Assembly (NCBI GenBank): GCA_964016885.1
Contig: OZ024740.1
Span: forward strand, 303,051,545-303,115,544
Length of the DNA: 64,000 bases
Source: Eledone cirrhosa
Taxonomy: Eukaryota > Mollusca > Cephalopoda > Octopoda > Eledonidae
Direction: 5' to 3'
This document shows positions 23,802 through 36,580 of the stretch, in pieces; within the stretch, counting starts at the first letter, position 1, and the number at the start of each line of letters is the position of its first letter. The position numbers and the translations under genes were made by a program. Below the pieces are notes generated by a model, which was not told where the DNA came from, did no database searches, and was given only the letters and a program-made list of their open reading frames with translations.

Positions 23802-24999
23802 TGTAGTTGGACATAAAAACGATAATGATATTCAGTTTCAAACCAGGTTGAAACATTCATTTAGTTTCAAGAGAATTATGAATACATTATGATTTGTTTT
23901 AATCACATGCTTTTACAGTTTTAATACAACACTAATACAACACAGATTTTCTGATCATCAAGTAAAAGTTAATAAATTACATATCATTACATATGCTTTT
24001 CATATATCATTTGTGGAACAAATTTTTGATGAAAGTGTGTTGAATATGCAGCACATTCTAGAGATAGTCTCATATCCATTGAGATAAGATAAGATAAATA
24101 CAAAATTCGCTAATATGAAACATTTTCAACAATTTTCAATAGAACATATATAATTCTTAATAATGATTTCCACATAGTAATACAAATAATATACTGTGTA
24201 TTCAAATTACAAAACATGTCATATATATCTCACTGTGACAGAAATTATTTGAGGATTGAAAGATTTAAAGCAAAGAGAGAAAATGCAATTAACAATGAAA
24301 TTATAATTTCAACTTTATTCTATTTATGTCAGCTTTAATATATCCAAATTCTGGAGTGCAATAATTTATTATTCTATTTAAGATTAGGAAGTGGTATAAG
24401 GTTGATAAAATGCTCTTAGAGAAATTACATAACCTATTAAGGTTTGTTGACATAAAAATCATATAAAGGGATACAAACATTCATTTTATTTCATTTTTAT
24501 TAATTAATACATTATGTAATTATTATCAATATAAAAATTTCAATAATCTGTCACCCAAAAATATTTTATGCACATTATTTCAAAATAGCCAAAATAGTAA
24601 ATTTCTTTGTTTAAACTTATTGCAGAAAATCAGTTATATATTACCAAGAAATAGTCAGTACCGGTACTTTTTTACAGCCGTCATGACTATCGACAATTGT
24701 ATTATTCTTATATATATTCCTCAAATATTAAACTCATATTTCTATATGAAATTTTTGTCATGTAGAATATATTGTCAATACTTGATTCATTTCAAAGATT
24801 TTATTGTATTAATCTTTTAATTAAATTTCTTTTTATTCTTAATTCTATCTCAAAACATACTAATCCAATTGTTTGCTTTCTTCAAATTCAACAAATTCAC
24901 GTGGTTTTGCATTAAAGATATTTGAGGAATATATATAAATCTATTGATATTTTCTTTTTTTTTCTTTTTCTTTACTTTCTGTTTTCTTGCTTGCCAATT
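23802..24999. other. AT-rich intron; nothing identified
   Basis: No supported feature. A possible acceptor at 24625 leads into a frame with an early stop in the phase required by the neurexin exon. Confidence 0.5.
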
Positions 25000-25006
25000 T
25001 GCCCAG

Positions 25007-25042
25007 TATCTTCATGGTATATTGGGGAAATTCTAGATCCAG
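25007..25042 (+). CDS. Candidate 36-nt cassette microexon (possible SS4 insert)
   Basis: Seen: a ~45-base pyrimidine-rich tract (24950-24992), acceptor TTTGCCCAG ending at 25006, 36 bases, donor GTAAAT at 25043. The length is a multiple of three. Joined to the phase-1 end of the upstream neurexin exon it reads VSSWYIGEILDP and again ends with a single G, so the glycine codon split across the junction is recreated and the downstream frame is kept. The position corresponds to vertebrate SS4, whose insert ends LLDKG; the LDP-G ending is only loosely similar. This is inference; pyrimidine tracts are common in such AT-rich introns. Confidence 0.35.
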
Positions 25043-27870
25043 GTAAATCTACTTCCTCCTCAGATATAAGATGTTACTTTTTAACATTGATAGTTGTATT
25101 CATCTTCATCCTTATTATCACCACCATCCTTATCATTATCACCATCATCATCATCATATAATTTTTTAAATTATTATTAGATACAAATAATTATAATTAT
25201 TCTTACCAGAGTGTTTTCACTATCAACTTCTTATATCGATATCATCATTATTACTTTAGTCAGCTATAGGCACCGTCATTAATTCCAGAGCTCTTACTAT
25301 TATTCTCTTTAAAATTATTTATCAAGGTTATCATAATTCATTAGCAATGCATTATTTTCATTTTCATTAATAAAGTATTGTTTCAGTTATCTCAATTACA
25401 GTTTTTTTATTATCATTATTGGCTTATATTTAACAAAATATTCATTAACATTCCAATTTGTTTGGAATTTTATTATCAATCAACTAAAGATAATAGCTAG
25501 GAGTTCAATAAGAATATTTGCTAAAATCATTTCATTATAATCTTTTTAATTCAATGACAATGCTCCCTCTTCTGATGATACTTATCTGAAACTATATATT
25601 TCTCTCAAATGCTGTTAGCTTTTTCTTCTCTAATTAACCATATTATCACCACATAAATATAAACAAAATATATTTAAATACATAGATAAAGCATAAGCAT
25701 GATATTGAGCAATACTAAAACCTTAAACATTTGGCAAGTTTAAGCAAGTGAATTCAAATAAATGATAATTTTTATTGGTTAAAAATTCTGTGAGTTGATT
25801 CAAGATTGGTTTTTTTTGTTTTCCATATTAAGAATATAGTTATTAGTAAATGTGTAGGAATTGAAAAGGTGTTTTGCCTTCAAAGCAAACAACAAATTTT
25901 ATTTTTGTACTAAAAATATGGAAAAGTATATAGTGTACATTAGCTGAATTTTTTAATAGGTGCTTGTTCCTCCACTTTATAAATCACCAACTAGATCAAA
26001 ATAAATCACTGAGGGATCACTTGATCTGTTCAAAATAGGCATCAAAATTCATTTAAATCACATCCTACCATCTTTAAAAAACATATAATGTAATTCAAGA
26101 TACAAGTTTTAAAAAACGCACAGGATGGTCACAGAAGAAACATGTTTTATTACATGTCTACTTAATCATAACTGATTAATGTTATTCATAACTTTTTGAT
26201 AGTTAAAAGGCCTTAAGTACTTAGTAATCATTTTTGTCTCACCCCTTAACTTCAGTACAGTCAATTTTAGGTTTACCAGGGTTTCATAGAAAGAGTTTCG
26301 TTCATATTTATGTCATGTAAACAAAAATGTTAAGTTGTGGGTTTAAAATGTTTATGGAGGTATATATAACTAAGACCGTATATGCCGCCACTAAAATATA
26401 AACAAATCCAAATCATATCCATGCCTGCTGCAAACCCAAACAAACACAAACGACAAGGGCACAATAAACTCTACCACCAAAGCCATACTGCATCAGTCAT
26501 AAATTAAATTCAAGCACATCATTCAAAATCATACTTCAGCCATTTCAGCCAAATAACACCCAGGCTGCTCCACTTATTAGTATAAGGATGGTGGATGCCA
26601 GCAGGCTGCAGCCTCTGTATTACATATTTTCTATATTGCTCTATATGTATTTTAATAACTGTTGATCCTGCTAACTTTAACCAACATTTCCTTAATTAAA
26701 CATAATAAGTTATGAATCTTTCTGATGACCTCAGATTAGATGAAGTACATCACATACTTTAAGTCCACTTTGTGGAATGTCGGGTCAATTACTAATTTTC
26801 CTGTTGTATGTATCTTAGATCTTTCAGTTTCAGTATAACATAGATAAGCCTATTGGGTTACACTTTAAAAACCAAGTATATCAAATTATATTACATTTAT
26901 AGTGATTTTCTTAATATCTTAGTGTTCCTGGATATAAATTTGTCTTTGTTTTTGTTTTTTGATCATCATAAACTTAGCCTTCTATCTCAGGTAATTAAAT
27001 ATATAGCTAAATCCTGAAGTCAGTCTCATATTCTCTGCATATAATGCATATTCTTACTTCACTTTAATATTAAATTTGTTAATTAGAGAGTTTTATTATA
27101 TATATATTCTTCTAAATTATCTAATTGATCACAAAAAGTAGTTCTTTATTATTATTCTAAATTTTAAGACATATAACACACTTATGTAAAACATGGTTTT
27201 AGGAAAATCGATTTGAGCACAACTAACTACTCTATTTTCAGGTTCATCATTATACTGATTTATCAATTAGACGAACATTCAAAATAAATTGTTTAAACAA
27301 AATATATCAAATACATATTAAAAAAATGTTTAACTACAAGTTATGGGGAGTCCTTATAGAAACTCCATATATTTTATTAATAATGTATTGGGGATTTCTT
27401 TTTTGGGGTCTTCCATGAACCTTTACAAACATCACCTCACATGTGAATGAGATAAAATACAAAAGAATATGATAATTGATTTAATCTGATATATCATTAC
27501 AAATACTTAAGTTTAAGTTGCAAAAGGCAGAATTTAAAGAAGGAGAAAGTGAGATACAGAAAAAAAGTACATTTGTTGTGTGTTACTTTATGGATATATC
27601 CAAACATTGTAAGAAAAAAGAATAGCAAGAGAACAGGTAAAACAAAAAACGTTTATTTATAGAATTTACTTAAATTTTGTTTCTGTTTTAAAACAAGTGT
27701 CTATAACTAATTTATACATTTGATCAAGTTGATGTAACAATTCTGAATACATGTTTGTGTGTGTGATTGATATAAAAAGGCAAAAGAAAATGAGAGAAAA
27801 TCATTGCAGTAAGCTTATATATTTATAGTGATAAACCTCCTCAAACTTGAACAGACTTAAGTTAGTTTTC
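25043..27870. other. AT-rich intron; short ATC-rich patch
   Basis: 25095-25160 is rich in ATC/ATT triplets (degenerate microsatellite). No exon or intact element was recognised in the rest. Confidence 0.5.
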
Positions 27871-27874
27871 CTGA

Positions 27875-28030
27875 TGCATCATCATCAACATTAATATCAT
27901 TTTAACGTCCACGTTCCCTACTAGCAAAGGTTGCACAGGTCTATATAGACCAAGTTCATACTGAAGGAGAGCAACTGATCTCCCAAGCAAGCCATGGATC
28001 TGTGTCTCACTTATGATGGTCTCACGTTCC
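27875..28030 (-). mobile_element. GAT-tail LINE/SINE 3' end, antisense
   Basis: CATCATCATCAACATT, AACGTCCACG, GGTCTATATAGACCAAG and GATCTCCCAAGCAAGCCATG mirror, in reverse complement, the CTGCCTGGGAGATCAGTGA and TCTATATGGACCTGTCC text at 54990-55205. Diverged. Confidence 0.75.
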
Positions 28031-28414
28031 ATTAAGTAGAAGATAATTGACAGCTATTTTCTTTTACATAAAAGGATTGCTATTTAGTATTCCAAATCAG
28101 TCCTGGATCTGAACAATACATGGCTACATTTCAAAATATATACCTACTTTAACATCATGAAAGTATATGTCATTCCACTCAATGTATACACATGCATACA
28201 GTATTTATGCACTCACATACATATATATATATATATAAGAAAGAGTGTATGTGTGTGTATATGTGAGTGTATGTGTGTGTTATAAATTTAGTCATAACAA
28301 TTAATAGACAAATGATAGAATTGTTTGGAGCGAATCCATTGAAAAGCTCCACTCGAAACATTGGCGTCAACTTCATCGCACATTTCAACACCTTCTTCTA
28401 TTATATATGTCTGA

Positions 28415-28415
28415 G

Positions 28416-28474
<59 letters not shown>

Positions 28475-28545
28475 CATGTGTGTATGTGTGTGCGCATGCA
28501 TGTATGTGCATATGTATGTATATATGTGTGTATTTATGTATGTGT
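28415..28545. repeat. TA microsatellite with TG-rich end
   Basis: (TA)n core at 28428-28465 followed by GTATG/CATG/TGTG units to about 28548. Confidence 0.93.
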
Positions 28546-28801
28546 GTCATTGAAAAAGATAGTTGGTATGTTCATCTCTCTTCCAAAAGCTGACCAATAA
28601 ATGAAGTGAAACAATTATAATCATGAACCAAGCCAGGTTGTATTTAGAGATCACTTGAAATTTAACTTTAATCTAAAGTGCTTACTGCAATAAATATAGT
28701 AAATTTAGATTATTTTACACAAAAGCATAAAACACCATCCAGTTCGTATATTTTCTTCTAATATATACGCATTATATATATGCATTATATATATATATAG
28801 A

Positions 28802-28985
28802 GTGGTGGATTGGCAGTATCAGTAGAGAGTCGGACACCATGCTTTGAAGCATAGAGTTACGTCCCTTTATGATCTGAGTTCAAATCCCGCCGAGGTTAAC
28901 TTTGCCTTTCATCCTTACGGAGTCGATAAAATAAAGTACCAGTAATGTACTGGGTAATTGCTGGCCTTGTGCCTAAAATAGAAAC

Positions 28986-28990
<5 letters not shown>
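28802..28990 (+). mobile_element. tRNA-derived SINE (family A), full
   Basis: GTGGTGGATTGGCAGTATCA, GTAGAGAGTCGGACACC, B box GAGTTCAAATCCCGCC, TTTGCCTTTCATCCTTACGG, and terminal CTAAAATAGAAACAATTT, inserted between two TA tracts (28770-28799 and 28991-29020). Confidence 0.93.
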
Positions 28991-29029
<39 letters not shown>

Positions 29030-29050
29030 ATATGTGTGTGTGTGTGTGCA
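28991..29050. repeat. TA and TG microsatellite
   Basis: (TA)n then GTATGTATATATG and (TG)n directly after the SINE tail. Confidence 0.9.
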
Positions 29051-29358
29051 GATAGGCAGTTAATGAGTCACATTGCTATAACTCAGAGTTTAAGAGGCAT
29101 AGAATCATATGTCTAATTGATCAGTATTTGCTAACATCTGATCAATTAAACACCTTTGTATATGCATATGAAACTCTCAGTAATGATTGAAATTACAAAT
29201 ATATCTTCTATGTGTATATGAGTGTGTGTGTGTGTGTATATATGTATGTGCCTGTGTGTGTGTCTGTGTAGGTCTGTGTGTGTGTCTGAATGTACACATG
29301 TGGGAACATATATTAATATTTGGATAAATATATATACATTCACATAGAAATATGCTTT

Positions 29359-29918
29359 ATTATTATATATATAAAGGGCAGTAAATTGGCAGTATCGGTA
29401 GAGGGTTGGACGCCATGCTTTCTAGCATAGTTACATCCCTTTACAGTCTGAGTTCAAATCCCGCCGAGGTTAACTTTGCCTTTCATCCTTACGGAGTCGA
29501 TAAAATAAAGTACCAGTAATGTACTGGCCTTGTGCCTAAAGTAGAAACAATTATTATATATATAAACTATATGCAGCATAGCTATGGCCCTTTGCATTCT
29601 GAGTTCAAATCCGCTGAGGTTAACTTTGCCTTTCATCCTTACGAGGTCAATAAAATAAAGCACCAGTGGTGCACTGGGGTAATCGCTGGCCTTGTGCCAA
29701 AAGTAGAAACTCTTTAGGGGTGGATTGGCAGTATCGGTAGAGGGTCGGACGCCATGCTTTGATGCATAGAGTTACGGCCCTTGCCATTCTGAGTTCAAAT
29801 CCCGCCGAGGTTAACTTTGCCTTTCATCCTTATGGGGTCAATAAAATAAAGTACCAGTAATGTACTGGGTAATTGCTGGCCTTGTGCCAAAAGTAGAAAC
29901 AATTATTATATATATAAA
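29359..29918 (+). mobile_element. Cluster of three SINEs (family A), sense
   Basis: SINE 1 at 29376-29550 (internal loss of the GGGTAATTGCT block before GGCC), SINE 2 at 29571-29716 (head missing, starts ATGCAGCATAGCTATGG), SINE 3 at 29717-29901 (full). The 17-bp ATTATTATATATATAAA occurs at 29359, 29550 and 29902, that is before SINE 1, after SINE 1 and after SINE 3; SINE 2 ends instead in AAACTCTTTA. Different head variants (CTTTCTAGCATAG versus CTTTGATGCATAGAG) show the copies are not simple duplicates. Confidence 0.92.
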
Positions 29919-32319
29919 CTATTACAGCATGCAGAAACCACATTGACTATTTAGAATAAACATATACTGTTACTCTTGAAATTATATTACTAAGAGTATA
30001 TTGTTGAAAACTATACTTCCATAGATAACACTTATTGAATTCTATTCTGATATCTCATTTTTAAGATAAATTAATTCATAAAATATCCATGTGTTAATTG
30101 CTTTGGTTGTTTTCTTCATATACTCACCAAAACAAACCTATGACTTTCACAACTGATGTTTCTCTTTGGTTTATGTTGTATGTATATGTTAGTCAGTATC
30201 AGTGTTATATTACATTTCTCTTGCACATGGCCATGTAGGCTGTCCTATTTGCACTGCACCATAACTATCTTGTCTGTGAACTTAGTTCAGTGTAAAAATG
30301 GATGAAAATTACTGACTAATTACTGAAATCCAGTTAACAATATAATCATTTTATAAAGGGCATCAACATAAAACCTAAAGATTTGTTTGCAGGAGATTTA
30401 AAATTTGCTTCTGTTTACAACGCTCCAAAAATAAAAATTTTGTCCATAGAACATATATTTGTATTGTAGTATATTTCCATCCTATACAGTATTTTTCCAT
30501 CCTTTCTTATGTTTCTAAGAAATCATTCGTTTTACCACTAAGAAATCATTCGTTTTTCTTCATCTTGTTCCACATCTTTCCCTGTTGCTCATTTTATTTT
30601 ATTTTATTCTCTTAGTATACTTCTTACATATTAACATTTTTATGTAGATTATTTTCCTGCCACCCATACGTTATCATAATTTTAATATTTCACTACTCAT
30701 AGATTAAATATGTATACTTAAATAACGGCATGCTCTCTTTTTACTTTCCTTTGGTCTCTTTCACACGTTCAAATTATCTTATGATTTTGACATAGTTATA
30801 CAACTTTACATTGTAGTTCAGATAATTAGCTTTCTTAGACATAAACCACTTCATATTAACACGTATCAAATCAGCTTTTTTAATAAAATCCTTAAATGTG
30901 TGAGATTATTGAATGTCACAAATAGTTTACTATTTTCTTTATAACACAAGGAGCTTTGATAAAAATTTAAACTACTGTAAACATTAGTTTTTAGTGGTAA
31001 TTTTAAATTTGGATATCAAAATTAACTTGTTATTTCAGTCCTGATTTAATTATATTTCAATACTGATCAAGAGAATACACAAATGATTTGTATCTGCTAG
31101 ATAATTGTTTTAAATATTTCTTTTGGTTAGTATCTAATCCAAATTCCCTTTCATAGTAGAAAACAAATTACAGTTAATAATTACAAATCATTATCGATCT
31201 GGTTTATACTTAAAATTAATCCTTTTGAAGACTTCTTCATTTACAAATTATCGAAAATTGCATACAATAAAATTAACTAATCAATTGATCTATCAGCCAG
31301 AAGGAAGTTCATAGCAGAACTAGTAAAAACAATTTAAGAAAAAAGAGAAAATAAATTGGCAGAAGAATTATATGAAAAAAGAAATCCTATTCAAAATTAA
31401 TTCCTTTGAATTTTAAATAGCTGATGTGGCAACATATTTCTCCATATTACACCATACCTAATATTTCATATATATTTCAAGAAGACTTTGTTTTAAAGTG
31501 TTCATGCATGAGAATATTTCACTTTACATCTTTAATTAACTAACTTGATTATATTTACAAATATGATGTCAGGGAAATATACTTCAGATATCTAATCATG
31601 AAATATAAATACCCCATTTTAGTCTATAGATCTGGGTTGTTTTCTCTTATTATATTTAAATTTTCAAGAGGAATACAGTATAAAGCCATCCACCAAAAAA
31701 ACAAAACTTCCATTCTCTAGATTCATAGCATTTTAAGGAAAAGTATTATTTTCAAACTATACGTTCTCAAACGGTTGAAATTCATCATATTGGTTCTGAA
31801 ATCTAACAAACTATAACAGAATGTATCTCTTGATTTTCTTTACTTTTCAATATTTTTATGAATATTTTTTTTATAATTTGATTTATTTTCTTTGCACCTT
31901 AAACACGAGTTTCGCACAACACATATATTCTATTAAGTTCAATGTATGAGTGATTTATTTTTCACCCATTTTCATTTAATTTTTTTTTCATTTGATAAGA
32001 TTGTAATATTTTTTACTTTCCTTTGGTTTCGATCACATATATATATATATTTATATACATAATCTATATATCAGTATAAATGTGCAAGATAAATAAAGAT
32101 TCAGAGTGGGAGTGGTTTCAGGTCAACCACTAGATATATATACTGACACAAGCATGCACACATACACACACGTGCATATATATATGCACAAATACAAAAT
32201 CTTATTAGTTTCATGTTTAGAAATAGATAAATGAGGTTTTTAATGTGGTTGACATAAGTTCTTCATCGTCATCACCGTTTAAAATTTTAACATCAACTTT
32301 TTCTTGCAAGCATAGTTGG
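29919..32319. other. AT-rich intron; nothing identified
   Basis: Contains a short direct duplication of CTAAGAAATCATTCGTTTT at 30510-30555. No exon or element otherwise recognised. Confidence 0.5.
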
Positions 32320-32322
32320 ACA

Positions 32323-32324
<2 letters not shown>

Positions 32325-32369
<45 letters not shown>

Positions 32370-32402
32370 TGTGTTTATGTATGCATATTTATACACACAC
32401 AC

Positions 32403-32459
<57 letters not shown>

Positions 32460-32460
32460 A
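32325..32460. repeat. TA microsatellite with GA end
   Basis: Two (TA)n blocks around a GTGTTTATGTATGCATATTT spacer, ending (GA)n at 32441-32459. Confidence 0.95.
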
Positions 32461-32499
32461 ATAGATATATAGATATAGCTGTAGTTATGTAGATATAAT

Positions 32500-33154
32500 T
32501 CTTGGTTTTTATTTTTTAATCTTAATAGGAGATTGCCAAATTAGTTTCTAAAAATATAACCTTTATTTTAATAAAGATTTAAAATATGATTCATTAGTTC
32601 AGTCCAATTAGCATTCTGTCTCAATATGTTTTAGAATTTATCCTTTCTCAGTGGAATTCATTTTTATAATTCTTTGCTATATTTCTATAGATATTAGTTG
32701 TGATCAAAAATAGCATTTTTTCATCTTAATTTTTAAATAAACATATACCAGTGATATTTATTATACCTCTGTGTATTGTTATTTTTCTCTACTGTTCCAA
32801 TCACTTTTACAATTTAAGAAATGTTTATAGTGGTAGTATTGTACTCTGGCTCTTAAGATCTGTATTTAGGATTCCATGAACATTGGGTGTAACTATTTTA
32901 AGAAATCAGCCAACACATGGACTGCAAAGCTGTTCTCAAGCCATGAAGGAATTCCAGACCCACAGAAAAAATGTCACTACTACAAAGAAATACATCACTA
33001 TTAAAAAATAAGAAAACACCAATGAAGACAAGAAATCCAGCAGCTGTGTATATATATATAGTGCAATTTCCTACTATCATTTCTGTGCTGATCACTGCAA
33101 ACTAACTCACATACTAACTTTTCTTTCTTACTTGTTCATTTGAGTGAAATAAAC
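32500..33154. other. AT-rich intron; nothing identified
   Basis: No supported feature; a mixed-composition patch at 32880-33090 has no convincing coding frame or splice pair. Confidence 0.5.
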
Positions 33155-33444
33155 TCATATATATATATATATATATATTCTTATATATATACATATATGT
33201 ATATATATATATGTATATATGTATATATATATACATATACGTATATATATATACATGTACATGTATATATTTATACATATATTTGTGTATATATACACAT
33301 ATCTATATATATATATATATATACGTATATATATATATGTATATATATATATGTACATATATATGTATATATATATATAATGTATATATATATATATGTA
33401 TATATATATGTATATATATATAGGTATATATATGTATATATATG

Positions 33445-33493
<49 letters not shown>

Positions 33494-33562
33494 GTATATA
33501 AATATATGTATATATATATTTATGTGTGTATATATATATATATGTGAGTATATATATATATG

Positions 33563-33593
<31 letters not shown>

Positions 33594-33709
33594 GTATATA
33601 AATATATGTATATATATATTTATGTGTGTATATATATATGTGAGTATATATATATATATACATATATACATATATATAAATATATATGCATCATATATAT
33701 ATACATATG

Positions 33710-33770
<61 letters not shown>
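33155..33770. repeat. Long TA/GTATA-rich low-complexity tract (~615 bp)
   Basis: Imperfect (TA)n with regularly spaced G, mostly as TATATGTATA. It includes a higher-order direct repeat: the block around 33487-33545 (AAATATATGTATATATATAT, TTTATGTGTG) recurs at about 33597-33655, and ends in pure (TA)n (33717-33766). All long Tyr/Ile frames are artefacts. Confidence 0.95.
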
Positions 33771-34600
33771 TAGCTTGCATCATATTTTTAATAGAAGTCA
33801 AATGTGTATCTTGATGAAAACTTATAATCAGTCTTTAATGGCATTTTGCCATTTCATATTTTGTAGTTATGTTACTGTAATATGTATTATCATAAACGCA
33901 ACAATGATTCCTTTAGTTGTTTCATTAGAATATTTCAAAAGCCAAAATATTCATGAATAAAAATAATAGTATGGTCATAAAGATTTTGAGATAAAAATTA
34001 CTTAAAATATTTATAAATAAATTTATATTTGTTATAAAAATTAGCTCACACTTTTAAATAAATGGTATTTTTATGAAAATAATAGTAGATAAATAATAGT
34101 AGAAGAGAATAGTAGATAAATATTAGTAAGATGCAATATCTAATAATGCTACTTCCATAGGAAAATGGATGACATTTCACAATTTCGTATTCAGGAGTAA
34201 TATTTCATATTTTTAGTGCAAAAAGCTGAGATAGTATTTATTATTCATTTTATAATTATTCAATTTAGTCTTTAAAGAAATTCCTATGAGACAAATTATG
34301 ATACGTAATGTTGCTTTAAAATGTTTGTTATTTTTAAATGTTAATAGTCCAATAATTACCATTGCTCTTCTTTTTTTTAAATATAAATCTTTGAAGATAC
34401 TCAGCTGGTTGACAGCTATTTTGAAAAGATACTATAATATATTTGTTAAGCTATTACTCTATTATCTGTTCCAGCCGACCGGCTGATGCCATGCTGGGGC
34501 ACCGCCATTACTATCATAATAATATTTTGAGGTTTTGGTTTCATTTATCAGCCACCAACAAATTAATTCGCCCTATCAATTCAATATTTAGTGAGGTTGT
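33771..34600. other. AT-rich intron; nothing identified
   Basis: Only a short GC-richer patch (CCAGCCGACCGGCTGATGCC near 34471) stands out. It resembles the CAGCCTGTCGGCTGGACC text near 19260 and may be an old repeat. Confidence 0.45.
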
Positions 34601-34612
34601 GCCATTACCTTT

Positions 34613-34643
34613 GTTACTACTACTACTACTACTGCTACTACTA

Positions 34644-34678
<35 letters not shown>

Positions 34679-34802
34679 ACTACTGCTGCTGCCGCTGTTG
34701 CTGCTAGCATTAATACTAATATTAATACTACTGGTGCTGCTGCTACAACTAATACTTCTACTATACTACTACTACTACTACTAATAATAATAATAATAAT
34801 AA
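34613..34802. repeat. CTA/CTG trinucleotide tract
   Basis: (CTA)n and (CTG)n blocks mixed with ATT units, ending (TAA)n. Poly-Leu/poly-Val frames are artefacts. Confidence 0.95.
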
Positions 34803-34917
34803 TGATTTCTACTATAGACACATGGCCAGCAATTTGGGGGAGGGGAATGTTGATTAAATTGACCCCAGTGCATTACTGGTGCTTTATCTTATTGACTCTG
34901 TAAGGATGAAAGGCAAA
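34803..34917 (-). mobile_element. SINE (family A, long subtype), 5'-truncated, antisense
   Basis: On the minus strand: CTTTGCCTTTCATCCTTACA, GTCAATAAGATAAAGCACC, then TTTAATCAACATTCCCCTCC before TTGCTGGCCATGTG and the tail. The inserted TTTAATCAACATTCCCCTCC segment is also in the copy at 49666 but absent from the others, so it marks a subtype. This is the only family A copy antisense to neurexin that I found. Directly downstream in + orientation is an ACTACTAATACTAATAC-rich tract to 35010. Confidence 0.85.
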
Positions 34918-35374
34918 GAATACATACAGACATATACTACTAATACTAATACAACTACTAATACTAATACCAATACTATTACTGCGCCTGCTACTATAAC
35001 TACTACTATTGTTGGTGTTTTTGCTACCCATTCCTGTGCCATCAAAGACACTTGTAATATTATTGATTTATGCAATATATTACCACCATAGTGGTGCCTC
35101 AAAGCTGATTGAACAAAGATCATAAAGAGGAGATACTGGCTCTTGGTATCAGGGTAATTCAGGATCTGTGCAGTTCTCTGATTGACATTAGGCTGATGCC
35201 TCTCTTTCATAGCAAACATACTTACATTTTATTTCCTTTCATTGTATGATTTTTGTTGTTGTTGCTATTTTCATGCCTGTTTTCCATACTCCATATAAAA
35301 TCCATGCTGTTTTGTAATGTCTTTCATTTGTCATTCATGTGGCAATAACTAAAACATTATCATAATCATTATTG

Positions 35375-35830
35375 CAGTGGATTGGCAGTATCAGTAGAGA
35401 GTCGGACACCATGCTTTCCAGCATAGTTATGTCCCTTTACGGTCTGAGTTCAAATCCCGCCGAGGTTAACTTTGCCTTTCATCCTTACGGGGTCAATAAA
35501 ATAAAGTACCAGTAAAAGCACTGGGTAATTGCTGGCCTTGTGCCAAAAGTAGAAATAATAATTATTATTATTATTGGAGTCATTGATGATATTTAACTGG
35601 AAAGTTTGTTCAGATGAACATCAAGCAGCTACCTGCAGCCTCAGATATTTAGGATGTATCGGAGGGTTCTTGCTGTTCCCAGCATGCATGCCTTTTGAAG
35701 TGTCCCAAAAAAGGGGCTGACTAATGTTCTTTAACCATCCTTGAAAACTCTTTGAGATAGTACTTAGTGCTCCTATGACAATCAGGATGAGCTTGATCTC
35801 ATGACAGTCCCAAAGTAGAAACAATTATTA
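35375..35830 (+). mobile_element. SINE plus LINE fragment, duplication copy 1
   Basis: A family A SINE (35375-35556) with an (ATT)n tail is followed by ~245 bp of antisense LINE C-terminus. On the minus strand this reads WDCHEIKLILIVIGALSTI and SKSFQGWLKNI, ending YLRLQVAA. At 35812 the LINE text stops at CCCAAA and switches to AGTAGAAACAATTATTATT, a SINE 3' end. The same SINE+LINE unit recurs at 36011-36580. Confidence 0.9.
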
Positions 35831-36010
35831 TTCTCATTAGTATTAGCAATAACATCATCAGCATCCTCAGCAATATCATCAACATTACTACTATTATTAT
35901 AACTCTGGTTTCTCCTCATCCAGAGCAGATAAATCTTTCGCCTTTTACCAAAGATTTCCATGGGGAGGAACATTTTAATGAGTCTATAGACTCATCACCA
36001 ATATTACTAC

Positions 36011-36580
36011 TGGATTGGCAGTATCAGTAGAGGGTCGGACGCCATGCTTCGATGCATAGAGTTATGGCCCTTGCCATTCTGAGTTCAAATCCCGCCAAAG
36101 TTAACTTTGCCTTTCATCCTTACGGGGTCGATAAAATAAAGTACCAGTAAAAGCACTGGGTAATTGCTGGCCTTGTGCCAAAAGTAAAAATAATAATTAT
36201 TATTATTATTGGAGTCATTGATGATATTTAACTGGAAAGTTTGTTCAGATGAACATCAAGCAGCTACCTGCAGCCTCAGATATTCAGGATGTATCGGAGG
36301 GTTCTTGCTGTTCCCAGCATGCATGCCTTTTGAAGTGTCCCAAAAAAGGGGCTGACTAATTTTCTTTAACCATCCTTGAAAACTCTTTGAGATAGTACTT
36401 AGTGCTCCTATGACAATCAGGATGAGCTTGATCTCATGACAGTCCCAAATCCTTTTTAACTCCCACTTCAAATCCTGGTATTGGTTAATTTTCTCCTCCT
36501 TTTCTTGCACTCTTGTGTCAAAGGGGAAAGCTACATCTACAATCAGGCATGATCTCGTTTCCTTATTATTATTATTATTG
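36011..36580 (+). mobile_element. SINE plus LINE fragment, duplication copy 2
   Basis: Family A SINE 36011-36190, then the antisense LINE fragment 36190-36580, nearly identical to copy 1 but extending further. On the minus strand: VDVAFPFDTRVQEKEEKI, QYQDLKWELKRIWDC and the IVIGAL block. The layout (P-D-x-x-V...KY.DL..E..R.W...VIP.VIGALG) is that of a LINE-encoded protein C-terminus common in animal genomes. The head differs (CTTCGATGCATAGAGTTATG) from copy 1 (CTTTCCAGCATAGTTATG), which argues for separate SINE sources or gene conversion. Confidence 0.9.

Noticed and set aside
24626..24700. Possible neurexin exon after TTATTGCAG
   Set aside because: Required frame meets a TAG after eight codons and no good donor follows.
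34443..34821. Poly-Leu and poly-Val/Ala frames on both strands
   Set aside because: CTA/CTG/TAA trinucleotide tract.
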